Notes under the pieces: model-generated
Seen by the model: only the letters and a program-made list of their open reading frames with translations
What the model was told of the DNA's origin: nothing
The model's database searches: none
DNA from: Berberis thunbergii
Lineage: Eukaryota; Streptophyta; Magnoliopsida; Ranunculales; Berberidaceae
Assembly (NCBI GenBank): GCA_003290165.1
Contig: QNQO01000831.1
Location: forward strand, 433,005-497,004
DNA: 64,000 nt
Direction: 5' to 3'
Part shown: one piece after another, positions 45,926-56,929 of the stretch
How positions within the stretch are numbered: position 1 is the first letter of the stretch
Layout: every line of letters starts with the position of its first letter
Translations under genes and position numbers: made by a program

Positions 45926-46034
45926 CTTTTTTAATGACGTTAGCATTTGGTCCCTAGGTTAGTTTTGTTCCTTTTGCATGGGCTCTTCAGAGAAAATGCA
46001 AGACAAGGTCAAACACCAAAGCTTATGTGAAAAT

Positions 46035-49000
46035 TGTTGAAAATTTCGGTAAAATTGTTAAACCAAAATTTTGTGAAAATTATACGAATTATGTGAAAAT
46101 TTTGATCATTGAAAAATTTGTTGGACACCCGAGTCACCTAAAAGGCAAACAAAAAGTACAAGCTAAGGAAACGAATCAATACGATCTGAAAAATACAAAA
46201 AAATAACCACTTACAAATAAATCAGAGAGAACGACAGCGACCAGCAGCTAAACAAGAAACAAGCATGAAGGATATTATAAAAGAGCTTGATACAAAAGCT
46301 ATGATAGTTACAAAAAAAAAATCAATGTTTATTGATAAAAATTACTTTGGTACATCCGGATAAGGCAATAAACAAGTAGGAGAGGTAACAGGAGCAATGG
46401 CATGATCAATATAAGTCGAAACAGGAAAAGAAATCAATCCAGGAGAAGGGAACATCAACGGCTTCAAAATGCTTGGAAGGGGCAATGACTCTTCTACTGC
46501 TGGAGCAGGTTCCTTGGCATCATCATCCTCAAACGCTTCACCAACAAAGTGACGATACCTAGACAAATCTTCCCCGAGCCTTTCGATATAATCAAGAAGC
46601 TCAACCCGCCCGTCAACAACTCGCTTCCAATCCTCAGCTTCGACCACACAAAGCTTATCCTTAGTAACAACAAGTTCAGTTTTGGCCTCAGCAAGCCACT
46701 CTTCAGTAGTGGAAAGCATACCGAAAGCATCTGCCTTGACATCACGAAGTGCAACAACTATCTGTTCTACTCGCCTCTCAGCAGCGTCACACATAACGGA
46801 TTGCTCCAATCCAGAACAAGAAGCTTCATCGAAAGTCGTTCTCTCAACATATAACTCCTTTTCCAGATCGCGAAAATGAAAACAAGCCTCATCTAGCTTA
46901 GCTCTCAAGGAGTCAAGATCAGCAACAGACTTATCACGTAGGTTCTTCGCCTCAGTCAAAGATTATCGAGCGGCCACAACAACTTTCTCCAAGTTTGCGC
47001 ATTACATCGTTAACACATCAAATTGAAAATGACATGAGAAAATACCAGCAATAGTGCTGCCAACCTCATTTCCAAAAGAGCCACTTGATCACGACCAGCT
47101 CAATAAACCGAGCCCATTGTAAGCGAGATGATTCATCCCATCCATTTCTGCTCAAGACCATGGTTGATACTATCAAACGGTTCAAACAAGGGCATCGAGG
47201 ACTTATCTACCAACCTCCTGTACCATTCATTTACCAATCTACGTGCATTGTCCTGCACGTTGAGCTGGGTAAACTAACAAAACTTGTCGTCAGACTTAAT
47301 ACGAATGTCGTTCGACCCAGGCTCAGTCCAACTAATTTGCGGATGGAGGACGCGAGGATTCGGAAGCACCGAAGAACCACCTCCGACAGCAGGGAGAACA
47401 AATGGAAGATTAGTAACAGTGGAAAATCACATTTGCCTTCCCGTCAAAAAGCATCCGCGACAAAGGAATGACTGGCGGTAGGGGCATGAGCAAGAGCAAG
47501 CTGTCGAATAGGAGAAGAAACTAGAAACCCGGTTGCCTCATTGACATCAATATAAGGAGAGGGAGAATGATCCCTAAGACTTCATCTGCCAACTTTTTCT
47601 TTAGATTGCTCCATCACCAATTGGAGCATTTTCTCATTAATGGCTCGAGGATCGTCATTAGACAACTTGACAGTGTCCAAAACACCATAAGCAGAAATAA
47701 GTTTCATCTCATTGTCGTCGAGCGGACGAATAGTCTCATTTTCACTCATTTCCAATGCAAGTCTTAACTCCTCAACTTCCTCAAGAGATTCACGATCTCC
47801 TTTTACAACATCATCATGAGAAGAACTCGAGCGAGAAACTATATCCCGAACAGAACCCGGATGAGTCACAAGCCGAGTAGAACTACAATTCGAAAGTCTT
47901 TTCTTCTTTGGAACTTGAACATAATCTATGGGCAATTTCCATGAGGGACTAGTGGACCTTGCAAGCTTTCATTTTCTCGAAACAGGAGCGGATATAGTGA
48001 TGGGAGCATTGAGATCTGTAACACTCGGACGAAGCTCACTTTCGAATCAATGCTAGCATCACTAACACAAGAACAAGCAATATGGGCAGCATAAGCCTTA
48101 GCACGAGCCTCAGCAAATAAAATTTGTTCCACTTCATTCATAATGTACAAACCACTACGCTCCAGGATGCCATCGGAAAGAAATGCGTCAATAGGAAAAT
48201 AGGCAAGCTTCAAGAATTCTTTACTTATTTTCTGTTCCTTAGCTAATAAAATGATATTCTTCCGCCTGTTGGGAACTCGAAATGATCGGAAAATCAACCG
48301 ACATCTCAATCGGAAGTAGCTAGAATTCACAGAAGCAAAGAACCAAGACTGTGACCAATCAGGAGAACGAAGAAAACAAATCTCCCTATTCACTAACAGA
48401 CCAACCACCGAATGCAGAATCCTAGCAGTTAAAGGAATACCTGCAAGGTTAGCCCTCACTTAGGAAGAGACCATCACTTTCCAACCACTGGGGCCCATTT
48501 GGACATGAGGAATACCCAAGAGGTTCAGATACTCCCATAACAACTCTGGAACAGGAAATCAAAGGCCAGAAGGAAACAAACATGAATACAGTGTAATGTA
48601 TCTAGCTTTTGGGTTACAAGGGCTATCATCCGATTCAAGCCGGATAAGCTCGAGTTCAGGCGGAAGATTATAATCGGAACGAAGGTTCTCTAGAGTTGAT
48701 TGAGAAACTCTATTAGGAGAACAATGAGCCTCACAAAGATTCAGCGACTTACCACTAAACTTATCACCAACAGACATTGTTGAGGAACAAAGGAACAAGG
48801 AAAACGGAGAAGAGGAAGGAACAAACAAACCTTAAGTTCAAAGATAGCGTGAAGAGGGAAAATGTATTCACCACATTTCCTTTTTAAAGAGCCAAGCGAT
48901 GAAGAGACGATTCATGGGACAGCGTATGAGATATGATGGTGATATGAAATCCCAAAAATTTGCTCAATAAACAAACGGACAAGCAAAGGATCAAGACACC

Positions 49001-49098
49001 AACTTGTGAAAAACAACTTACAACATTAAATACAAGGCAATGATGAAATGGAAAGTTGAACCGTCACCAAAGTTAGTGGTCACGTCAGCATGCCCACT
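46035..49098 (-). pseudogene. degenerate antisense ORF region of a Tat-lineage gypsy element
   Basis: Minus-strand reading from 48778 gives MSVGDKFSGKSLNLCEAH, then LRSDYNLPPELELIRL, then VRANLAGIPLTARILHSVVG and LRSPDWSQSWFFASVNSSYF, in a pattern typical of the putative plant gypsy-type transposon domain (PF04195). It is followed by an acidic stretch (47582-47935) and a coiled-coil-like region (46342-46959, LDSLRAKLDEACFHFRDLEK). Stops near 48557 and elsewhere break it. The polypurine tract and LTR at 49099-49683 are on the plus strand, so this ORF is antisense to its element, as known for extra ORFs of Tat elements. Function unknown. Confidence 0.7.
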
Positions 49099-49115
49099 AA
49101 CTAAGGGGGAGTAGC
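49099..49115 (+). other. polypurine tract of the Tat-type element
   Basis: Sequence ctaactaagggggagta directly before the TG of the LTR fixes the element's plus orientation. Confidence 0.7.
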
Positions 49116-49683
49116 TGATGATGCATCAAAATAGACCGATCATCACGACCATACACGTGGCACAATGACCCATCACGAGGACACAACAAACAACCCATTG
49201 GGCCAGCTTATGAAGCCCGATAAAAATAAAGCTAATTCCACAGGCTGAGGCAAGGTGCCACCTCTAAGGAGGCATAAGCAGGATTCAAATTCAGGTCCAG
49301 ACGAATCAAAGCCCAAATCCAAGCCTGTTATACATTCTCTCATTAAGAAGAATAACGTTGCACTAAGAAAGAGCCATGGAGGGACCTACGCCTCCACAAA
49401 CGCATCTTCATTAAGGAGTCTGTTACAAAAACATTTCCTTCCATTGCGCCTCACATGCTTAAGTCATGTAGAAAGTTAACTATGATTATTATAAAAGGTA
49501 AAGGGAACTTTCGACAAAAAGTATGCAACTTTAACTGAGTTTTGTCTAGATTTATTTTCTTCTTCCAACAAAGGTATTGACTTAAGCATCGGAGTGCCTT
49601 TAGCCACCAAAAATGTGATCTTTGGCAGTATAACAGTGGTTTTGCAGGTCAAACTCACATGAGGACGATTTTTGGACGCATCA
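49116..49683 (+). mobile_element. 3' LTR of the Tat-type element (568 bp)
   Basis: Begins TGATGATGCATCA and ends TTTTTGGACGCATCA, with near-inverted termini of TG...CA form. Its end resembles the LTR tails at about 25580 and 45915. No 5' LTR is found, and the left part of the element is missing where it meets the segment duplication. Confidence 0.75.
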
Positions 49684-50053
49684 ATTATTACAAATCTAGA
49701 TGAGGGAGTTAAGGGCTTGATTTAAACCAAATCATCATCTTCTTCCTCACTTGAACAACCACTTTGATGGGGAATTTTCGGCGGCGAGAAGAGCCTTCCC
49801 CTGTAACATTGAATCAGAGAGTTGTGAGAGCTTCTATATGGAGTTGAAAAAAGGGGGAACTTCAAGCTTCTATGGGGTTTTAGAATTGACAATGGTTGCT
49901 ACAGTAAAGAAAGCATTTATCTTTTGCTTTGTCTGTATCCCTATCTTGTTATTTATGGTAGCTCCAATAGCTATTCTTTAAACCACTAAAACTATCGAGC
50001 ACCACCTTCAACCCTAACCCTACCCCTTCCCTAAACTAAACACCACAACCACC
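49684..50053. other. no assignable gene
   Basis: Short plus-strand ORF at 49751-49981 without recognisable features. The right end holds an accctaaccctac run and a CA-rich patch. Confidence 0.4.
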
Positions 50054-50061
50054 TTCACAAC

Positions 50062-51442
50062 CAGTGACGGAGCCAAGATTTTTGTTGAAGGGGGCAGAAT
50101 GACGAGTCATAGTTAGTAAATGATAATATAATAAATAACTATACAAAACCAATTGCTAAACAAAACTCCATTTTATAACTGTTTTCAACAGATTTTCATA
50201 CCCTAAAATCGTTTCATGATTGTTTTGTTATCAATGCCATCAAAACTTCCTTTTTAATATATGTTAACAACGGGTAGGATGACTGAATAAATTATGAAAT
50301 AATATCCATGCTCTAGTCATTATGACTTGTATTGTTGTTGATGGGTAAATAGAGAAGTGACAAGTCTTGCTAGAATAAATTTAATTGTCGGTTCTTGTCT
50401 AGCACTATTTAATCATCCTTCTTGAGCACTCTACTTGATGATTTATACTTGTTGAACTTTTTATAAGTTGATTCCTTTTAGATAACAAAAATATTCTAAA
50501 ACTAGTTGCCTTGTATCAAATATTTGAAATTCTAATCCCATATGAACAACAAGGATGGTTAGATGGGGTTAGTAAAATTGTAGGTTAGTCTATCCATTTT
50601 TCTGTTCCCTTTCATTTTTTATAAAATATGTTTCTTACTCAAAATATTTATTAATGATTTTTTTGTTGTTGCTACAGAGCCTGATATTGTAGGTGATGGA
50701 TGGGATGCAACTGTCAACCCTTCAATTGTTGTGCCACCAAGCGTTCAGTCCATGCCTCCCATCACTCTAATTGGCTGGGATATGTAGTGGTTGTTGCTCT
50801 TCTTACTATAGTTCACTATTTAAATACTCTTGTAGTGAGTATTTCTTGTCTTTGTTTAGGAAAGAGCAATGTGCTTCTACTCTTGCAATGATTTTTTTAG
50901 CTTGAAACCTTCAATCATTCACCTTTTGGAGAAAATAAATTAGTTTTTCAATTTCATATGTACAAGTTTTGGTTACATTACTGTGGTGTTTTGAGGATAG
51001 TGAGAGGAGGGGGCATAGCATAATTGGGTTGTATTGGGCTTAGGGATTTATGGCAGGGATCCTTGGGTGAGTTCTTGTAAATAATTTTTTTTTTAAAATT
51101 TCCCGAATCATAAGACGACGTGTATCAACCGCCGCAATGATATTTTAATGACAACAAACAAACATTGTTGATACTTTAAAGTCATGCTGAAATGCGTTGT
51201 CCTAAAAGATATGCAGTTTAGTAGCCCATTTCTAAGACATCAAAGACGGTGCAAACATGCACACATTGTAAAACATAGGTCTACTGGATAAGAGGATGTG
51301 TGTCAAACGTCGTTAGAGGCATTTCATTACGCTAGATGTGCATCGTCACAAACCATATATGTTTGTAGTTTGTAAAATTACATATGAATTTTTTTTTTCA
51401 AAAGTCAACGGAGGCAAGTGCCCCTATGTAGTTCCTTGCCTG
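50062..51442. mobile_element. Tip100-like hAT element, degenerate (1.38 kb)
   Basis: Left end CAGTGACGGAGCCAAGA and right end (reverse) CAGGCAAGGAACTACAT share 8 of the first 13 bases, with a G/C-rich subterminal (gaagggggc, ggcaagtgcccc) at both sides as in Tip100-type elements. Flanks TTCACAAC (50054-50061) and ATCACAAC (51443-51450) match at 7 of 8 positions. No transposase found. Inside, 50680-50793 is an exon-like open stretch after a cag acceptor (EPDIVGDGWDATVNPSIV) of unknown origin. Confidence 0.7.
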
Positions 51443-51450
51443 ATCACAAC

Positions 51451-52320
51451 TTCAACCCCAACCCTTCACTGAACTAGACTAGACACCCACCTTACCTCCA
51501 ACACCACCGTTACCAACCCACCCCTTCCATCTAAGACCTAGCCTCCATCCCGCCCCTTCTTTGAATTGAACTAAGCCCCCACCCCACCCGCACCATATCA
51601 ACTAGAAGATAAAAGAGGAGTTAGAGCTGGAGACGAAGATAAAGAAGTGAGTTTTGTACCAATATGAACAATTTCGCGAATAAGAAGATGGACATCTTAA
51701 GAAGTGGTGGTAGTGATGGAGGTTAGAGTTTGAAATTTTTGCTTGAATTGGATTGGAGCCATTGTGAGTTTGATGAGTTGCTCGAGTGAATGATGAAAGG
51801 AGAGATGTGGGGAAATGGAGATTCTAATTCGGAAAATTGAGGAAAGATGAATTGAAAAGGAGGAGGACTAAATTGGTGGAGGTGAGGTGAAATGGTTTGG
51901 GTGTAAAGGATTCGAAAGAGAGATTGGTGGGAGAGGGGGATGGTTCGATTGGGTTTAGGTGATGGTGGTGTGTTTGGATATGGGGTGGGTTAGTTTGTTG
52001 CAGAGATTTGAGGGTGGGGGTGCTTAAGGAAGATGAATAAATAAATTAATTCATAAATTAAAATAATAATAATAAAACAGAGATTTAAGGGCCATCACGT
52101 CGTAAATTTTGGGGGCACAAATGTGCTCCTCACATGATGGGCATTTTGTTCAGTAAATGGGAACATGTCTAATTAGCCATCTATAAGGGGTATGTCTAAT
52201 TTTGTATTAATTTCAAGGGTATGTCTAAGAACCCCTTTCAAAAACGCTATTCTATTTGGGAAACATAGATGACAACCAACTGAGCAAGCATTATCATTTA
52301 AATGCATCAAAGAAAAAAAA
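51451..52320. other. no assignable gene
   Basis: CA-rich then GA-rich stretches (51550-52010) that look like low-complexity host or degenerate repeat DNA. No open frame with family features. Confidence 0.4.
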
Positions 52321-53989
52321 GGTTATTTTCCATTTGGCCTCCATTATTTATTGTTATTCCTTGTTGACCCCATTAGTTTTTGTATTCCAGTTTAATATCC
52401 ATGATTGTATATTCAATCACTTTGACTAACAAATTTCATCCAATTTTTTAAAAACAAAGTTACCCATTGCTTTCCAAACCGAATGATTTCCCCTTTTCCT
52501 CCCTCCCTTTTTCTTCCTCTTTCCTCGCAGTCCCGCTGCCACCCTCATCCTTCCTCATTTATTTCGCAGCGCCACCGCAACCCTCCCCTTCCTCCTTTAT
52601 TCCGCATCGATGCTGCAACCCTCCCGTTTCTCCTCCTCTTTCCTCGCAGCCCCACCGCCACCCTCCCTTCTCCGCCCACCCATGTGTTCACCTCCGCCAC
52701 CACCACCCACCAATTCACCCATCTTCACTGCTAAAAATATTCCAGCCATGAGGACTTTGTCCCAATTAGCATTCTTAAGCCTTGTGTAAACAACAAACAA
52801 CCACTAAATGGTACTAAGAGTTCTAATTTCAGAACTTGAAATTGATTGTTGATAGCTTCATACTTCAATTCAGTTTCCAAATAAAGGAAAAATTAAACCA
52901 CACAACACGAGCTTGCAACAACAATTTTTTCTCATCAAATCTAGATTCAAAAGCTGATGTTTCCATGAAAAAAAATGTTCTCTACTAAAAGCCTGAGCAT
53001 CATCGGTGGAAACTGTGTGGCGCAAATATACCAAATATTTGAGCAAACTGTGTGGCGCATATTTGAGCAAGTGGTGCAAATATGCCTTGTTCCCAACCAG
53101 CATGATCACAATATTGGAATCTGTGTGATCTCAGAGCGCTTTCAACCACCTCTTTACATTATCAAAGTAACATGACGAGCTACGTCGTACACAAGCAGTG
53201 CGTCGACTGCTCCACGTTAGTGTTTCAGGATTTGATGAGCATGCAAAGCTTCGAATTCAAGCAATGATTCAATTAACCCAAAAAAAAAGCAGTCTTTTTT
53301 TCTTTCCTCTGTCTCTATTTAAAAAAAATGGAACATAAAGGAGCATATGGTTTGTTCTCACAACTCATCTTGATTTCTCCAGAGCCTCATCTCTATCTAA
53401 TTGTGATACACTTTCCACCGCCCCAACAAGCTCACCAAACAACACTTTAGATTAAACAAAGTTTTCATTTTCTTCTCTCTTTGTTTATTTCCTATAATAT
53501 AACGAAAGTCAACATGATCAACACCTCCTTGTTGTGTTCTACTTTTTTCCAAAGATAAAGCCTTAAGGGGCTAAACTGCATTCTCCTCTGTTATAAGCCA
53601 GAGAACTAAATCTTCTTTATTCAATCACTCAATAAATCACCATAAGCCTCTTTCTCAGTTATACTAATCATTATGTCGCTTTATCCGCATTTTCAAATAG
53701 AGAGGTGGTGAGGTGGTTCACTTCAAATAGAGAGATTAAAAAAAAAAAGGTGAGAGACTAAAAAAACAACAAAGTGAGAGATGGTGGGTTGGCGGGGAGA
53801 AGAAAAAAAGAAGTTATAGAGGGTTCGTTGGTGGGTAGTGCGAGATTAAAAAAAAAAAATGACTGAGAGGGTAATTTTGTCTTTTCAGAATTTTGAATGA
53901 AATTTGTTAGTCAAACAGGTTAAATACACGGTCATGAGTGTTAAAACGAAATAACAATAAACTAATAAAGGCCAAATGAGAAACAACCC
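52321..53989. mobile_element. long-TIR element, Mutator-like (1.67 kb)
   Basis: Left end GGTTATTTTCCATTTGGCC and right end (reverse) GGGTTGTTTCTCATTTGGCC are inverse and stay similar for about 130 bases, including tgactaacaaatttcat. Flanks are A-rich on both sides, so a 9-bp duplication is possible but unproven. The interior holds a Pro/Ser-rich, C-rich block (52490-52735) and unidentified sequence at 52740-53350. Long terminal repeats with leading G suggest a Mutator-like family. No transposase found. Confidence 0.65.
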
Positions 53990-54230
53990 AAGAAAAAACT
54001 GAATTAAGAAATTTCCTAGCAAAAAATGGGCAAGTTCAGTAGAAATGTCTCATTGTCTTCTTTTGTAAATCGGGCGATCAAGAAATGTATCGCCTCTCGC
54101 ATTCAAAGCTAATTTGCCACGCATTCCTAGGGATGATTTTTCAGAGTTCAAAATAGCTACAATAGGACCTACTTGAGCCCAACCCATAGGTTTGTGGCTT
54201 AAACACCTGATCACATATAATAATAGAGCA

Positions 54231-54409
54231 ATTCTAGGTGTCGAGGAAACCAGCGAGGGAAATGAGGTGGAGGGGGTGGAAACCGTTCACCCCTCGAGAT
54301 GTGTGCATTGACTTTTTGCGTGCACATCTTGAGGGGCGTGAACGGTTTCCACCCCCTCCACCTCATTTCCCTCGCTGGTTTCCTCGCCCATTTCCTCGAC
54401 ATCTAGAAT
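54231..54409. repeat. foldback (hairpin) element B
   Basis: ATTCTAGGTGTCGAGGAAA at the left and the inverse (tttcctcgacatctagaat) at the right. Arms of about 65 bases (gaggaaaccagcgaggg...) pair with only two or three mismatches around a loop of about 19 bases. It shares terminal CTAGGxGTCGAGG and the word gcgaggga with element A but otherwise has different arm sequence. Confidence 0.78.
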
Positions 54410-55052
54410 TTTTCATAATAATAACAATGGCTTAAAACCCATAAAACACTATAAAAAAAACATGTTCGGCAACTTATAAGGGTGGCAACTTACAATGGTA
54501 TACTTGCAATGACATGCGTTTTCAGTGTAAAAATGGTTTGAAACGTTAATACAAATTTACTTTGGCAACATAACTTCAATTAAAGTTTATTTATTTTTAT
54601 AATGACTTTCACACAAAATTTCCAGATTTTCATATTCAGCATTCAGGATAAACCTTCAGTATTAACTTTAGATTTCAGTTTCTGTGTTTGAACTTGCATC
54701 CAATACATGTATATAAACTCATACATGATCACTAGCTATTTAACTGAAACGATTGCTTCCTCCGGAAAATATCTAGCCAAAAAATCCAAAAATAGTATAT
54801 CCTTTTGAATGAAGTCACCTCACTATGTACAAATATGCGGAGGTAGAAGAATACAAGACTTCAAGCCTATAACTAGCTACACAAGTAAAAGACATGCTGA
54901 TCTATTCATTCATATACACCAAAACATTGACAATAATACAACACATACCACACACCCTGAACAAAGAAGCCCTTCTTCTTCAGACTTTAATGCTCTTATC
55001 TTTGCAGTTTCCACACCAATCAACCATATGATTGGTATGATCAACAATAGGA
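54410..55052 (-). other. 3' flank of the lipase gene
   Basis: AT-rich stretch downstream of the lipase stop codon with no coding features; it probably contains the 3' UTR. Confidence 0.35.
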
Positions 55053-56929
55053 TTAGTTACTGATAGGATCAACCTGTTCAAAATACTGACCAATAACAGG
55101 ATCAGTCCGTTCAACGAGATCACTCCGACCAACAATGGGATTAGTCTGCTCTATCTCATCGGATGAGACATTTCTACTTCTGTTGCCATCCTTTTTCTTT
55201 GACCTTGAAACCTTTTGCTGCTTTGGTGGAGGTACAACAAGCAACAGGCGAGACATGACATAAGCAAGAAGTTCTTCACGGTGAGAGAATGTGAAATCCA
55301 AGTGAGCGTATTCAAACTCGTTATATGAACCTCCACACCTGACTCCACCATCAGATTGTAGTGCCTTCTGACCATGGATGGATGGATCACCTTATCATTC
55401 TGCCCGGCAACCAAGTCTACAGGAATGTCTATGAGTTGGTAGTACTCACCTAAGTCCAATGGCTGGGGTGATCCATATGCTTCCATGTTGGCAGCTGCAC
55501 TTCCATAATCATACATTATGAACTTTTTGGCACGCTTCATTTGAGCAAGGTGGAGAGCAACGTAAAATGACACTCCAGGCATGTCGTTCATGTTGTAGTG
55601 AGGCAAACCCATCACCCCACCCAGTTTGAACTATCACCACCCGCACCATAACTCATGAGGGTCTGAACCAATCCTCCCAAAGCAGGGTAATTGTGAAAAT
55701 CTCTTGCCAATTTGTTTAGTAACATTCTGAAAAACCTAGTTGGAATGTACAATCCAGGCATAATAGGAGCAAGGATGGAGCCAGCGCAAGAAACACATAT
55801 TCTGCTGCTGTAAAGACAAAGTTAGAATCCTCATGGAAACCAGCAGGTGACAAGAGGATCAACCTTGAAAGGCGATGGGGCTTCTGTTCAATTCGACATG
55901 TTATGACATACATCAATATGGCTGCTCCACCAAGACTGTGGCATATTGCACAAAGTTTGTAAGGCTGCTCATCGCAGGTTTCTTCATCCATATTGGGTTG
56001 GTTGCTTTTCAATTCAGAGGTTTTAACTTGATGAATCTTTTCTATCATTGCAGGTATGTCCTGGGTCCCATGCTCATTTATGGAGTAAGTCCAGTACCTG
56101 CATTCATTGAAATGATTCAGTGCCTCTTATTCATTCTCCTTTTGTTTCTGATACATATGGATGAGAGATTCTAGATCTCTATACGATCTTGACAAGACGG
56201 AGATTCTATCATGTCCTTTGCAAAATGATGCCACATAAAACAAAACATTTCATGGAGCATATCAATGGTACATCACAACTTACTTTCGTGAAGATATGTT
56301 TTTATCAGAATGTTCCCTTGAAACCAAACCGCGAAAGTTCCCAAGGAAAACATCATACCCTGCACAAATGAGGAGACAAAACACACGTTTTCACTCACCA
56401 AAAATTATGAAGTACATATCCAGCTTGAAACATAGAACAAATGATGAAATCTGGATGTGATCTCGAGCAAAATGAATCATACCTTGATCGAAGGCTGCAA
56501 ATGCTGGAGAACCAACTACTCCATTGCACACCCAACTGAATACAAATTAAAATATAAGAGAAAGATATAGGTTGCAGTGCACGACTTAAGAGACAATATC
56601 ATACACATAAGTATTAGAAATGAATGAAGAAAGAACAAATAATGTCAAATGATATTTGGGACTAAATCACAATCTTGCAGTCCCTTAAATGCAAATAAAA
56701 TCTCTAAAGCCACCACCCAGTAATGACTTAAAGGTACAGAAATATAAACAACATACTCCAATTCGCAACAACCAAAAAATGGGTATAGTGAGCTCTAGGC
56801 TAGAGCTCTCACAAAAAATAGCAAATCAAAAGAAAAAGGAAGAAGGATAGGTAACAAAAACGATCAAACTATTGGGACTGAAACCCACCCTCAAAATGTC
56901 CTGATGTTGAGCGAAAAGATAAATGTTTC

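Larger units (their letters stand above)
34040..46034. repeat. segmental duplication, copy 2
   Basis: Direct copy of 9641-25714 without the two retroelement insertions but with a PIF/Harbinger insertion at 35432-40541. The left border lies in gypsy protease (shared tgtg at the join); the right border abuts Tat-type retroelement sequence. It retains the NDB start codon region and 5' flank (40542-40852) that copy 1 has lost. Confidence 0.9.

Noticed and set aside
46549..46879. Plus-strand ORFs opposite the coiled-coil-like region
   Set aside because: The minus strand gives the coherent PF04195-type layout; these are shadows.
52467..52751. Overlapping Pro/Ser/His-rich ORFs
   Set aside because: Low-complexity C-rich DNA open in several frames; no signal for a real protein.
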